Shown here: in pieces, positions 33,632-45,264 of the stretch
How positions within the stretch are numbered: the stretch's first letter is position 1
Layout: the number at the start of each line of letters is the position of its first letter
Source: Plasmodium coatneyi
Lineage: Eukaryota > Apicomplexa > Aconoidasida > Haemosporida > Plasmodiidae
Direction of reading: 5' to 3'
Assembly (NCBI RefSeq): GCF_001680005.1
Contig: NC_033567.1
Location: 992,001 to 1,056,000 of the forward strand
Length of the DNA: 64,000 nucleotides
Position numbers and translations under genes: made by a program
Notes under the pieces: generated by a model
Database searches by the model: none
What the model was told of the DNA's origin: nothing
The model's input: the letters and a program-made list of their open reading frames with translations, nothing else

Positions 33632-34525
33632 ATGGTACGCATTTCCATACTTTATGCATATGCCCCACTGACCCACTCGCATTTCCGTTTTTTCGCTGCA
33701 ACAGAAATATATGTACGAATGGGTGAGCCCATTTGCACGAAAACATTTCTGTTCCACAGTGGGCGTAAAAATTTATGAGTAACCGCCTCGTTTGGCGGAA
33801 GCATACGTATGAATGGGATGCGATGGATGCATGGGTCCTTTCTCGACATAAGTACAGAAAGCCTCTCGTGTATTCTACCGACCATTTACATACGGTGGAG
33901 TAGCGAACATTTTCTGCTTTGCATTTTTTGTCGTTCGAAGCGGCCGCACTGGCTGTAGGGAAACACAACCATGCAGTTTGTGCTGCCCTGTTGGCGCACT
34001 CGAGTTAATATCAACCTGAGAGGTTTAGTGAATAGTTACATATGGTGTTCACTGGCGCATCCATGATTATCCTCCCCACCCCCTTTACAGGAAGACGCAA
34101 ACAAACCCAAGAAGAGAACATTCCGAACGTTCCACTACAGAGGTGTGGAACTCGATAAGCTACTGGACTTGAGTCAGGATGAACTGATTAAACTTTTCCG
34201 AGCAAGGCAGAGAAGAAAGTTCAATAGAGGAATAAGTAAGAAAGAAAAGTCTCTTTTGAAAAAACTCAGAAAAGCAAAGAAAGAATGTGAAGTTGGAGAA
34301 AAACCAAAACCTATCCCAACGCATTTAAGGAACATGACAATCATTCCCGAAATGGTTGGCTCCATTGTCGCTGTGCATAATGGAAAACAGTACAACAATG
34401 TGGAAATAAAACCAGAAATGATTGGCTACTATTTGGGAGAATTTTCCATTACATACAAGCACACCAGACATGGAAAGCCCGGTATTGGTGCCACGCACTC
34501 GTCCCGTTTCATCCCGCTGAAGTGA
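33632..34525 (+). CDS. RPS15: 40S ribosomal protein S15 (uS19)
   Basis: The CDS joins 33632-33634 and 34091-34525. Exon 1 is only the ATG (tcgcaatcATG, donor gtacgc). The 456-bp intron ends ctttacag and exon 2 begins GAAGACGCAAAC. The product is 145 residues, the same length as human RPS15. It matches uS19 throughout: RTFRTFHYRGVELDKLLD, ARQRRKFNRG, LLKKLRKAKKE, THLRNMTIIPEMVGS, EIKPEMIGYYLGEFSITY and the end GIGATHSSRFIPLK. It belongs to the small-subunit head and contacts the decoding region and h33 of the 18S rRNA. An intron right after the start codon is common in Plasmodium ribosomal protein genes. Confidence 0.97.
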
Positions 34526-35292
34526 GCGCCATGGCGCAAGGGGGAGAAGAACACGTATCTATGCTGCGTTTATGTATATACCTACATACGTGAATACATG
34601 CATACATACTTACATATGTACGTATATATGCGAATGCGCACATGCCTGCGCTGGAGGAATTCCACGCCGCTACCAATAAGTGCTTGGAACTAAAAAGCGA
34701 CAAACTCGTGCACTGTATCGGTCAACCAATGTCGTCTGAACGGAGAAGGAAGGACCAAGTGAGAACAAACTTGCAAACATGCTTTCGTGAAAAATCTTAC
34801 TTCTCTTTCATGTATTATATCTTTTTTTTTTTCTTTTTTCTCATCATTAACAAATTGGTAGAAGCTCCCTAACTTGCATTTTAAAAAAAATATGTATCGT
34901 AAGCAGAATTTAAAAAAAAATTTACTTTTCCACAACTCAAGCACAACGCAGTGCAACATTTAAGGTGGGAAAAGTATCATAGGAGTTCACTTATTTTCGA
35001 AGTTATAATTCGTAAAAAAAAAAAAAAAAACTTCCACAAAGTATGTACAAAAAAATACACACAAATGGGGCACTATTTTTGTGTGCGGTGTGTCCACTAC
35101 GGTATCCCCATTTGGGGATGTACACTTTTACAGGAGTGGCGGCGCCACGTGACGGTGGGCATTTTCCCCATTTGCGACATACCCACAAATGGTAAAATTT
35201 ACAGAAAATCTTACAAAAAAGCAACAAAAAAAAAAAAAACAAATAAATAAATAAAATTTAAACGCAAGTGTTATCGTGATCCCTGCGCAAAT
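34526..35292. other. Convergent intergenic region, RPS15 and NOC4
   Basis: It holds the 3' ends of both genes. Poly-T near 34822-34839 and poly-A near 35016-35030 and 35224-35240. No gene seen. Confidence 0.55.
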
Positions 35293-38076
35293 TCACAGGA
35301 AGACCGTCGAAAAACTTTTGCGCTCCACAGAAGGCACTATATCCGCCTCTTTCCTCTTTTTGAAGCTCAAAAAATTCTTTAAAAAGCCAAAAAGAGAATT
35401 CTCCATCTGCAAATTCAGCTTACTCGGGTTCGTGTAAAAAGTTTGCGGCTTCGCAAACGAATCACTGCCGAAGCTGTAGTGATACACATTCGAGTATTGT
35501 TTCAAATTCTCGCACAAATGGTTGTTCAGCAAAATTATTTCGTAAAATATGTGGTTGGCCATGTACATCTCCTTCTTGTTCAGGGTGTTCATGTTTATTT
35601 GGTACTTGTCTGGCAGGCACTCCTGCAGGCTGAACAGCTTTTTGGTAGAACTGAGTTGCGGCGTCGCATCGGTGGTTTGCAGCGGGGTGATATCCTTCTC
35701 CGTTACTTGCAGTTCCGCGCATAGGGGGTTATCTGCCCCGTTTGGTACATCGGTGTGATGATCACCGTCGTCCTCCCCCTCTGCAATGTCATCTACACAT
35801 CCATCCGCATTTTCATCTGCACTTCCATCTACATTTCCATCTTCACTGCGCAACATTTTACAATTCCCCCTCAACATTTCGATGATTTTTTTTTTTTCAA
35901 AATTTTTCCCCAAATCGCCATAGCAAAATAAATCCTCCTTAATTTCTAGGTTCATAAAAACAGTGGCGGAAAGGGACATGGCATCTTTTAATTCGCTCTG
36001 GAAATAACTCATCGTGTCGTATACCACACTCAGGATGTTTATCGACACGTTGTAGGAGGTCAGACAAGCTACTCTCAGAAGCTTTTTCAAAAAGGATATG
36101 ACGTAGTGCAGCGGGATCATTTGGTTTTTTATAGATGCGTGAATTATCTTTAGGAAGCTCGTGTCGGCGTAGTAGAAGCTTGCTGGCGTTATCAGCTCGA
36201 ACAGCCTCTTGTAGTAATCCGTATACATATTATCGTTCAACTTGTTCTCCCCTTCGTCTGGGCGGTTTTGCTCGGGGGCAGTTCCATGTTCGTTTGTCTC
36301 TTCATTTTTTCCTTCTCCCTCCTCCTCTAACTCTTCATCGGAGTCGTTGTCCACATCGTCATCCTTATCGTCCTCCCCGGATCTGCCCGTTTCTCCCCCC
36401 CCTTGTAGCAAATTCCCCACGTTTAACTCCGTCAGGATGTGAAACATGCCTGGAAGGGCAGCCAGTGATGTGTACAAGCCCCCGGATGAATAGAAGGAGT
36501 AGTTGAAAAAGTCAATAAGGTAGAAAGGATTATTTGTGTATGGAAATACAAACAGTGGAATAGAGTGTAACAACTGGAGAACCATCGAATGTCTGTGGTT
36601 AAAGGAGGTTATAAAGTAGAACCAACAACTTGCATACAATCTGGCGTAAATCCTCTTATCTACATTTTCACTAATAAATAAATTGTTCTTTCTGTTCTTC
36701 AATTTTAGCTCGATTTTTTTCTTCCTCTTTGGGCTAATAATATAATCGTCTACTTTATCTATGTCAAATTCTTCGTCACTGAAGCTTGCACGGTGCATTA
36801 GGTTTGCGTTCCGTAAAAAATTGGTACCCTGTTCTGTGTCACTTCCACCCGTGCTACTGTCCCCCTCCGGGGAAGATGCACCGTCTGATTCTTCGCCAGA
36901 CGAGTGCACAATGCTATCATCCGTGTCGTAGTTGTTAAACGTTTTCTTCATTTCGGGCTTGTCGTATGGCATTTTCTCCTCCTTCCTTCGGGAGATACGT
37001 CTCTTCTTCCTTTTCGCCAGTCCTCCCAACTCCTCATCATTTAGGTCGAAGAGCAATTCGTCAATTCTGCTTCTCTTCAAGTAATCCTTCCTCCTAATGT
37101 GAGCGTCTTTAATTTTCTTTTCCGGTTTAATGGAGTTAATTAAAATGCTAAATATGAGGAGGTTTGTATTCGGGTTATCTCTCAACATGTCTTTATCTCC
37201 TCGTGCAACTTGCTCCTTCGTGGTGGATCCCTCATTGCGTCCTCCCTCTCCTGATAAGTCATCTTCACTCCCCGAACCATCGTCTCCGTAGAATTTCTCA
37301 TCCCGGAGACCCTTCTTCAAAATGCAAAAGGCTTTCAAGATAGACAAAAAATAATAATTCAAATCGTAATAAAAGCACAAGTATATTTTGCAAATATATT
37401 TTATCGTGCTGATACTAATTTGGTCAATTTTCAACAGATGGAAAATTATTTTTCTAAAAAGTTTAATGGGAAAGGCTTTCTTCGAATTGCTGAGCATCTC
37501 GTTTTGTTTTATAAACTTAGGTCTTCCATCCCCCCAATGAGTGGTGTCATTCGTTTCATTTTGAGGAGCGCCACATAAATGGATGGGAATGCCACTGTGG
37601 AGGTTGGTCCCCACTTGGCTAGCTCCCTTTCCCATTTCGCTAGTTACTATTTTATCATATATCTTGGCTTCAAATTGGAGACTACCAAACAGAAGGGACA
37701 AACTCTTTGTCACAAGAACTTCATCACTATGGCTAAGTAACTCAAAGAGCATATTTAGAAATTTATCGTAACACTCGTTTAGCCACTCCTCGTACTTTGT
37801 GTACTCCTTCTTCCCCGTGTCCAGAATAATCAGATCATTCTTGAAAATTCTTCTCAAACTCGCGTTGTCCTCTTCGTCACCACTGCAACGCGTCTCCTCC
37901 GTTGAGCCATACAACAATTTCCTCTTCATCCGTTCATTGTAGAGAAGAAGAAATAACTTCGTCAGGTTTGTCAATATGGCCTTCTTGCTTCTGTCATTTT
38001 GTAAAGCAGTGAACAAAGCGCAAATGTCATTAGCGACAGATGCGCAGGGGTTATTCTCCGTGGCAGTTTTTCCCAT
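35293..38076 (-). CDS. NOC4: Nucleolar complex protein 4 (NOC4), CBF/Mak21 family
   Basis: A single exon of 927 residues from ATG 38076 (MGKTATENNPC); an in-frame TTG lies six codons upstream. NOC4 works with NOP14 in the nucleolus in maturation and export of the 40S pre-subunit. The CBF/NOC4 domain spans about residues 478-690: YARLYASCWFYFITSFNHR, then YSSGGLYTSLAALPGMFHIL and YYKRLFELITPASFY, in the same order and spacing as human NOC4L. A C-terminal conserved segment near 850-880 (HLCENLKQYSNVYHYS) fits the family's short 'L..HY.P' block. Plasmodium-type acidic insertions interrupt the fold (DDKDDDVDNDSDEELEEEGE and others). It is convergent with RPS15, another small-subunit gene. Confidence 0.88.
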   Translation of the reverse strand: MGKTATENNPCASVANDICALFTALQNDRSKKAILTNLTKLFLLLYNERMKRKLLYGSTEETRCSGDEEDNASLRRIFKNDLIILDTGKKEYTKYEEWLNECYDKFLNMLFELLSHSDEVLVTKSLSLLFGSLQFEAKIYDKIVTSEMGKGASQVGTNLHSGIPIHLCGAPQNETNDTTHWGDGRPKFIKQNEMLSNSKKAFPIKLFRKIIFHLLKIDQISISTIKYICKIYLCFYYDLNYYFLSILKAFCILKKGLRDEKFYGDDGSGSEDDLSGEGGRNEGSTTKEQVARGDKDMLRDNPNTNLLIFSILINSIKPEKKIKDAHIRRKDYLKRSRIDELLFDLNDEELGGLAKRKKRRISRRKEEKMPYDKPEMKKTFNNYDTDDSIVHSSGEESDGASSPEGDSSTGGSDTEQGTNFLRNANLMHRASFSDEEFDIDKVDDYIISPKRKKKIELKLKNRKNNLFISENVDKRIYARLYASCWFYFITSFNHRHSMVLQLLHSIPLFVFPYTNNPFYLIDFFNYSFYSSGGLYTSLAALPGMFHILTELNVGNLLQGGGETGRSGEDDKDDDVDNDSDEELEEEGEGKNEETNEHGTAPEQNRPDEGENKLNDNMYTDYYKRLFELITPASFYYADTSFLKIIHASIKNQMIPLHYVISFLKKLLRVACLTSYNVSINILSVVYDTMSYFQSELKDAMSLSATVFMNLEIKEDLFCYGDLGKNFEKKKIIEMLRGNCKMLRSEDGNVDGSADENADGCVDDIAEGEDDGDHHTDVPNGADNPLCAELQVTEKDITPLQTTDATPQLSSTKKLFSLQECLPDKYQINMNTLNKKEMYMANHIFYEIILLNNHLCENLKQYSNVYHYSFGSDSFAKPQTFYTNPSKLNLQMENSLFGFLKNFLSFKKRKEADIVPSVERKSFSTVFL

Positions 38077-39360
38077 TTTGCAGATTTTTTGCAACCCATA
38101 GGGAGGTATATACGCTACTCATAACGGAAAAAAAAAAAAAAAAAATCTCAAAAAAGGATGCCACAGGAGGGAATTTCCCAAGCGAATAAATGATTAATAA
38201 AATGGAGAAAAAAAAAAAAAATTCATATTCCCTTCTGACATATTTTTTATTCTTCAAATGGGTAATCATCACTGCAGTATATCTTCATCCCCACCCCCGT
38301 ACTCCTCACTCCGTGCGGCGAATTTTTTGCAACGTCACAGAAGCAGATCTGCATTTTCACCGGCGCGTTTGCCCTTTATACGAAGATGAATTCTGATTGG
38401 TAAAAAGTGCCACCTCGGAGTAGGCTTCCTACGCTATGCCGCAGCGGGGGAAGAAAAAAAAATAAAATAAAATATACATATATACGTTGTTCATGCTTTA
38501 CATATATAGCATAACGTATTCACCATATTCTTGTATCTCCCTCCGAGCAAAATTTTTTTTTTTTTTTTTTCCTTTCGGTGAAGAGGTGAAAATCGGTTGG
38601 TTCAGTAACATCCCAACGGAGTGAACCTCCCAAAAGTCTTCCCTCCCCTGTAATGTGCCCCGAACAGCGACACTGTATTCGCCTAAATCTGTGCGAAGAT
38701 GTCGCTATATGTCCAACCACTCCTACCATGTATCAAGTGAAGGAAACAGATTAAACTCGTTTCAGTGATTAAAATGCGTTTTTAAAAAAAAAAAAAAAAA
38801 TTCGCGCATATGTCTATACAGACGTCACCACCGCGGTGCCCCAACTCGCGCACGACCCCATCCCGTACGAGTATGTTATGCACATAATAATTTAAAGTAA
38901 CACTTGTGAGTTTCGCAAAGGGGTGGAAGTTTGGCTGGATCAATGAGGGGTACGGAAAGAGCTGGGGTGGGAGGCAGCGCTAGGGGGGTAAACGGGTAGG
39001 CGGTTAAAGTATTCTAAAATATAAATCTTAAATATAATGGGGGGAAATCAAACGGTTCCCCCGAAACGATAACCAAAGTTAGCGAATTCTTTAATCCCCA
39101 TTTTAAGAAAAACGAAAGAGCTAACTTTCGCAGGGGAAACAAACGTGTGGGAGTGCCTCCAAACTCTATAAGAACACGCGAAGTGTAGTAAAAGCAGGGA
39201 CACAAAAAGCCTTTCCTGTTCTTCGGTCAACATGGAACTGTACCCAAGGGGTCCTCCCAAAGTGGTCTTCTCAAAGTATATACAACTGAACGTTAAGGTG
39301 CGGCATGCTATTCCCGTCTATGCCTTTCCGTGACTTGTGCTATTCTCTTCACTGCGCGAG
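38077..39360. other. Intergenic region upstream of NOC4
   Basis: Probably the NOC4 promoter and the 3' flank of the four-span membrane protein gene. A/T tracts at about 38130-38146, 38209-38221, 38552-38570 and 38784-38800. No supported gene. Confidence 0.55.
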
Positions 39361-39933
39361 TTACACCTTGATCAGGAACTCGCTTTCGTCCCCGAGGAGC
39401 TTCGTGGCATGTTTCTTCTTCTTGTGCTGCATGCGGTCATGAGAATACCGCAAGTCATCCAAACATAATTTAGCATCGAGCTGCGCTAAGTAATCCCCAA
39501 TGGTCCACATAAAACAAAAGGAAAAAAAAATCAATCCATAAACAAGGGAACAGAAAGCTAAGCCTACCTTCTTGTCTTGCACCACAAACTGCAAAAATTT
39601 CGAAGCTCTATGAACTGTCACCACGTGGGGATAATTTAAAATATCGATCAAAAGGAAAGTGATTAACATGGTCATGATAATATTGTTCACTATTAATAGG
39701 ATAATTGTCGATCTGATGGAGGTGACATTTTCTGTTATAATTCCATAGCAGCCAACTGAACAAACTAAAATGATGACAACCCCGTAGAGCACACACAGCA
39801 CTAATAAATTACATGTCCTCTTCTGCTCATATTCTATGAACCCAAATACAACGACCAGGAAGGAATATATTAGTGGTATTAGGTACAGAACGAATGCTGC
39901 CACTCTGTTGGATACACATTTTGAAGAACTCAT
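39361..39933 (-). CDS. Four-span membrane protein of unknown function
   Basis: Single exon, 190 residues from ATG 39933. Four hydrophobic segments lie at about residues 11-33, 43-66, 75-97 and 124-145, with short loops and a basic cytosolic-looking tail (HDRMQHKKKKHATKLL). There is no signal peptide apart from the first span. The layout recalls tetraspan proteins, but no CCG or other tetraspanin motif is seen, and the large loop is only about 25 residues (YPHVVTVHRASKFLQFVVQD). Family not recognised. Confidence 0.8.
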   Translation of the reverse strand: MSSSKCVSNRVAAFVLYLIPLIYSFLVVVFGFIEYEQKRTCNLLVLCVLYGVVIILVCSVGCYGIITENVTSIRSTIILLIVNNIIMTMLITFLLIDILNYPHVVTVHRASKFLQFVVQDKKVGLAFCSLVYGLIFFSFCFMWTIGDYLAQLDAKLCLDDLRYSHDRMQHKKKKHATKLLGDESEFLIKV

Positions 39934-42224
39934 CTTCTGAAGTGGGAAAATGAATCCGCAGGGGGGGCGCGATGGGGGAAGCTACCACTAAGCAAGCTGC
40001 TATGATTACGCTGCTATGACTACACTAGTACGCGTGATGTGTGTGTCTTCCCGCCGGGCGTACAATTGCAACAAAGCACAAACTGTACACACGGAACGGG
40101 TTTGCACGCTCTGTCGATCAATGTTGCCGAGGTGGGGCATACGCGAAGGAGCAAGACCAATTAAAAATTCGCTCACGTATAGGCAAATGCACATGAACAT
40201 GAAAATGCTGTACACGCACTTGCGTCCAAGGTCCACAACGCGAATGCATTCATGCAACAAGAATGGCAACAGGACAGACCAGGCAACTCCCTCAGCGATC
40301 ACACACAGGCGCAGAAAAAAACGAACTAGCAAAGGTCGATCTGTTAATTCGCTGAATGGGGCTAATTTCTTGTCCACGCTTTGCCTTTTGGCTAATAAAA
40401 ACGCGCCTCTTTGGTAAGTACAAATGGGAAAAAAAAAAAAAAAAAAAAAGACATCGATTTAGCAAAAAAAAAAAAAAAAACTCTTAACAAAATTTAAATG
40501 CACAAGCAAATTTATTAGTTACACTGAACAAATGATGGGTAATGGCCCTTTCACCACTTTCTACTTATTGGTCACTAAAATGGCACCCACACAGTACACA
40601 TGTAATAGTAGTTTCATGCTAAGTTGCTTCTTTGTTGTCTTTCCGTTCCACTTTAATTAATGCACGCAAAATGTAGACTGCACTGTTGTGTTGCCATGGG
40701 GAAAAATTATCGATTAGACTTAAGCGCATGCGTGTATACATCACTAGGGGTATGCACAAATGCGCGAATATAAGCATGTCCTGAATGCTGCTTTCTGGGG
40801 TAACTACTCACAGAAAAGTAAAAAAAAAAACAATTCCTATGGACATGTGTTGGGCACCATTTTTTTCGCTCGTCTACATACAAGTGCGCATTGTCACCCA
40901 ATTTCACCAAATAATTACGCAACATATATCGATGCAATGATTTAGGGAGCACGCAAGTGGCACGTGACTCATTTTTACGTTTTCTTTTTTAAAATGCAAC
41001 AGTTGTGGTTGTTCCTCCCCGCGACCGTTGCAATTGCCCCACCCCCTGTTGTTCCCTCGCTCCTCGCATACCTATTTGTCTAGCTTCCTAGATCTCCGGT
41101 TCAAGTGTCTGCAAGTGTTTGCTCATTCCTGGGGGCGAAGAAACACATGCGCATGTAACGTACTATGCATATATACATACGTACGTGCTCACACTTATGT
41201 GCCATTAAACTGTGCCCTGTTCAGACAAAACATTTCGTAGATCTTCACAAAACAACACTTAAAAAAAAAAGTGTTGCCACGTGGCAGATTTGCGCAGATT
41301 TTTAATGTACAATTTGTAACACACCAGATCTGTACACGAATTGTTCGGCCAAAAGGAAAATAAAAAAAAAATACGTGAGCAATTTTTCGAGATAAAAATG
41401 TAGACATTTTCGCCATGGAAAGACTTTTTTTTTTTGGATTATTTTTGACCAATTGGGTGGCGTATCATTTTTTGAACAGTCATTTCGCGATTTTCGTGGC
41501 GTTCAATTTTTCTTTTTTTTCCTTTTAACAAAGGTGCAAAGTAACGTGCGCATAAAGTGCACCCTACTTCGCTCTGCCGGAAACGTGGGGGGCGAGTATT
41601 CACCCACGAGGAAAGCGTGCCCATAAAAAACGCACGCATATTCATACATGCATACTATGCGTGTTGGTAGAGCGAATTCATTTTCCCCAGTGATGGCAGC
41701 ACAGGGGGAGATGGTTAATTTTCCGCTTAGCTTCGAATAGACGCGGTTGGATATTAATACGGTTGCGCAAAAGTGCGGGAGAAAAAAAAAAAAAAAAAAA
41801 AAAAACATCAAGTGTGGGAAGGCGAGGGGCACTACGGGGAAGGAAAGACAACGAAAGGGGAACTACAAAATAGGTTATCAAAATAGGTTATCAAAATAGG
41901 GACGGTGAGGATGCACGAATTAAAAGTATTCCCAACGAATGCTCAAGTTATGTACGGACGGGAACAGGACGGATCACATTTACTATACCCTCGTGTAGGG
42001 TGATGGACCCCGTCGTCTGAACCGTGAACCCTCCATCATCGCTCTCCATTCCGTATGTGCTTTTCCCCTTTACGTATGAAAACAAACCCAAACAGAGAGA
42101 TTAACTTATTAATTACGCACAAAAAAGGGGGGGAATAGCGAGAATGGTTGGAGCACTTGGCGACCGCCTCGTTCAGGTATACAGCACGTGCAGACACATA
42201 TAAAATGCGCATAAACTAGTATAG
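39934..42224. other. 2.3 kb intergenic region
   Basis: It lies between the four-span protein gene and the 3' end of ferredoxin. A tracts at about 40430-40449 and 40465-40480, and 26 A at about 41785-41805. A short direct repeat (caaaataggttat) is at 41866-41892. Open frames are short and low-complexity. Nothing supported. Confidence 0.5.
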
Positions 42225-42815
42225 TCACATATCGTGCAGCTCTTCCTCCTTGTGCGTTTCGATAACGCAGTCCGACTTGGGGTAACAAGTACACAAAAGA
42301 ACATATTTCTTCTTCAGCTGCTCTTCGTCCAGGTAACTCTGGTCCTCATTGTCTACCTTCCCTTCGATTAACTTCGCAGCACAGGTGGAACAACTTCCTC
42401 CCCTACAGCTATACGGCAGTTCAACGTTCTGTCTTTCGCAGGCATCTAATATGTACTCATCTTCATCACACTGAATTTTCTTCTCACCATCATTTGTTCG
42501 AAGAGTGATGTTATAAAACAGCTTGTTCCTGTTGGCCGATTTGAAATATCTCCTTTTCCCACCATCATTGCTCAAGTTACTAGACGTGTGCCTCGCATTA
42601 ACTCCTCTGTCCCCACCTACAGGTAGGCATGACGCTTTTTTAGAGTTTACCAGATTGCTAATAAAGCTGGAACAGGCTTTCTTCTGTGGGGCACATATAT
42701 TTATTCCTCTACTTCCATACATATAATTTAGGGTGGTTCTCTTGTTGCTGATTTTGTATGTATTGCTCTTTTCTGTTAATAGTAAGAGCATCAGGAACAT
42801 GATAATTGCCGTCAT
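42225..42815 (-). CDS. Apicoplast 2Fe-2S ferredoxin
   Basis: Single exon, 196 residues from ATG 42815. A hydrophobic signal sequence (residues 1-13) and a basic Asn/Ser-rich transit region (about 14-97) form a bipartite apicoplast leader. A plant-type ferredoxin domain covers about 98-196. The iron-sulfur ligands are C137, C142, C145 and C175 (SCRGGSCSTC, then LLCTC), with the usual C-x4-C-x2-C-x29-C spacing. It takes electrons from ferredoxin-NADP reductase and passes them to the MEP isoprenoid enzymes IspG/IspH and other apicoplast acceptors. It is divergent from another apicoplast enzyme gene (G3PAT) across 1.2 kb. Confidence 0.95.
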   Translation of the reverse strand: MTAIIMFLMLLLLTEKSNTYKISNKRTTLNYMYGSRGINICAPQKKACSSFISNLVNSKKASCLPVGGDRGVNARHTSSNLSNDGGKRRYFKSANRNKLFYNITLRTNDGEKKIQCDEDEYILDACERQNVELPYSCRGGSCSTCAAKLIEGKVDNEDQSYLDEEQLKKKYVLLCTCYPKSDCVIETHKEEELHDM

Positions 42816-44010
42816 GTTTTCCTCTTCGCGCCTTGCATAGATCTGTTATCACAGGTGCACATGTGCAGATGGGCCGATTGGCAGAAGCGCAGGCACGCAG
42901 AATGTGTGCGGTGGACGTGAATACCTTTCGCTTCACACTCTTGGACGGTTTGTACGCCCCATTTGGTAGCTTCTTCCACAAAGGGGGAGTGACCCTCACG
43001 AATGGAAAGGCCGCTTGTGCAAATGTTCTATTTGGAATTGTGTGGCTCTGCGTGGGCATATACACATATGAATGACAAGATGTACGTGTATTAGTTTAGC
43101 GTATCACGCTACGCTTGCCATGTGGCTTGTACCATGCTCGCACTGTCCTTTCGCTTCACCCTGGCTCTCTTTCCTCAACTAGTCACGCGGGTCACGCCTT
43201 TATTTTGCTCACGAATTGGTTAATATAATGCTACGCGGAATGGTAAATAGCAGCTCATATAGTTTTCTTTTCTATGCGAAAATGTTTGAAAATATTTTAT
43301 ACAAAAAGGCCAATTGGCATTTTTCCTTTGCATCTTTTTGAAGAAATGTAGAAATTTCGTTTGACCACATTTGCGGGTGAAAGCGCATAGGAAGGATTAC
43401 CTAGCTGTACCTTGTTGCATTTTATTTATTCCATTTTATCACTTTTTTTCTTTTTTTTTCCGTGTTTCAATTTAGCGTGTGGTGAAAAGGCTAACTCGCG
43501 CAAGATCCCTTCTGCAGAGGACATAACGCGACAGTGTACACGTGCGCATGTGCATACGTACATGCAGGCTAGTGAAACCCCCGTTTGCACGCATTTCTCG
43601 ACACAACACTTGCACAGCGTCGCCAAACAACTCTGCATACGCTTGTGCACACGGTCGGAAAACGGATTCTAAAAATGGGGCATATGCGGAAAAAAATGAA
43701 GAAACGCGGGGACTGTCAGAGGAGAATTAAAAAAGGAAGAAAAAAAAAAAAGAAGCCCACGAACGAGCCAAAGAGACTTATAACACGCGCGCGCAACGAA
43801 CCACTGATGAACGAACGCAGCTAAAACAGCGCAAACTACCAATGTGCAACCCTGGGTAGGCCAAGGTGTTGTATGTGCACCAATGTCATTCTTATGCGAA
43901 ACGTGGACATATTCTGCATACCCTCATTTTTTCTGTTTTTTTCCCCCCGCCATACGCTGATCATATGTACATCCAATATTCGACCCGTTTTGTAGAACCA
44001 ACGCGGAAAA
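42816..44010. promoter_or_regulatory. Shared divergent promoter region, ferredoxin and G3PAT
   Basis: A 1195-bp intergenic region between the start codons of two divergent genes for apicoplast proteins. T-rich near 43442-43460, A-rich near 43739-43752. No gene seen. Co-regulation is plausible but not shown. Confidence 0.55.
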
Positions 44011-45264
44011 ATGCTACACCTGAGGAAGGCACTGTTAAGCGTATTGTTATTTGTCACCATCCGAATGACTAATGTCGAAAGTGTTAAGAAGAATCTGTTG
44101 CATTACGTAAAAAACTATAATCCCTGCGACAGCTTCGTTAGGGGCGTTCGAAGTACACACACAAAAGGCACCATCCGTGCGTCACAAAATCCAATTTCCA
44201 CTACCCCAAATGGGGACAACAGTGCAATATACACCCCTCCCATTAGTGGGAACAAGTTGAACTACCCAACTCTGGAAAATAACACCTATGAAGAAGCCCT
44301 AAAAATAATCTCCGACAAATTAGAGACACTAAAAGAAGAAAACACGGACAATGTAGAACACATCGATACATTCTCTGGGTTCTTAAAAAACTACTTTGAT
44401 GAAATGAAAAGACATAAATCTTGTCCTCCACAAATATTTTTAGAAAATTTTTTAAAGTACATAGAATCCTTCAAAAAATATAGATACTATACCTTTCCAA
44501 ATGTTCACAGATATGATGAAAGCTTACACGAATGGTCCTTACAATTCTGGTCCCAATTGATAGATAAAGAAAACTCTAAATTTAGGGGCACTCAACATAT
44601 TGAGAAAATGCAAAAATGGATAGAACAAGGACACAACATTATCATATTCAGTAATCACCATATAGAAGCTGATGCAAATATAATTAAATATTTTTTTCAT
44701 ATTCATAACGCTAGTAACATTTCCCGAAAAATTATTTTTATTGGGGGTCATAAAATAAGGGCAGATCCTTTATCGAGGCCATTTAGCGTTTCAGCTAACC
44801 TGCTTTGCATTTATTCCAAAAAATATATTGAGAACCCCCCCGAACTTAGAGAAGAAAAAATCATGTTCAACCATAAATCTTTAAACGCTTTGAAAAACTT
44901 ATTAGCAGAAGGGAGAAATATCATTTGGCTAGCTCCCAGTGGGGGCAGAGACAGGAAAGACCCTCATGGGAACATTAAAATTTCTACCTTTGATCCCAAA
45001 ATTATACAAACTTTTCACATCTTTGCAAAACGGGCAAAAATAAAAACGCATTTCATAGGACTCGCACTGAACACGTACAATATATGTCCTCCTTCCAACA
45101 CGATCGATGTTGACGAAATAGAAAAACAGCGATCGTGTGCATACTCCCCCGTGGGGCTTAATCTAGGGGAAGACATTTTTGAGGTGTATCCCACCATGGA
45201 CGAAAAAGAGATAACAAAAAAGTTGTACACCTATGTGAGTCGGCTGTATAGTGAAATATGCTAA
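44011..45264 (+). CDS. Apicoplast glycerol-3-phosphate acyltransferase (ATS1 type)
   Basis: Single exon, 417 residues. The N-terminus MLHLRKALLSVLLFVTIRM is a signal sequence followed by a Thr/Ser-rich transit region. The acyltransferase motif NHHIEAD at residues 215-221 gives the catalytic H-x4-D pair (H216, D221), and GHKIRADPLSRPFS and IIWLAPSGGRDRKDP are further motifs of plant plastid GPAT (ATS1). It acylates sn-1 of glycerol 3-phosphate to lysophosphatidic acid in the apicoplast stroma, the first step of phosphatidic acid synthesis from apicoplast fatty acids. In my memory of P. falciparum it also lies next to ferredoxin. Confidence 0.94.
   Translation: MLHLRKALLSVLLFVTIRMTNVESVKKNLLHYVKNYNPCDSFVRGVRSTHTKGTIRASQNPISTTPNGDNSAIYTPPISGNKLNYPTLENNTYEEALKIISDKLETLKEENTDNVEHIDTFSGFLKNYFDEMKRHKSCPPQIFLENFLKYIESFKKYRYYTFPNVHRYDESLHEWSLQFWSQLIDKENSKFRGTQHIEKMQKWIEQGHNIIIFSNHHIEADANIIKYFFHIHNASNISRKIIFIGGHKIRADPLSRPFSVSANLLCIYSKKYIENPPELREEKIMFNHKSLNALKNLLAEGRNIIWLAPSGGRDRKDPHGNIKISTFDPKIIQTFHIFAKRAKIKTHFIGLALNTYNICPPSNTIDVDEIEKQRSCAYSPVGLNLGEDIFEVYPTMDEKEITKKLYTYVSRLYSEIC

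Noticed and set aside
35443..36506. Plus-strand open frames inside NOC4
   Set aside because: Shadows of the NOC4 gene; they cover its conserved CBF segment in the opposite direction.
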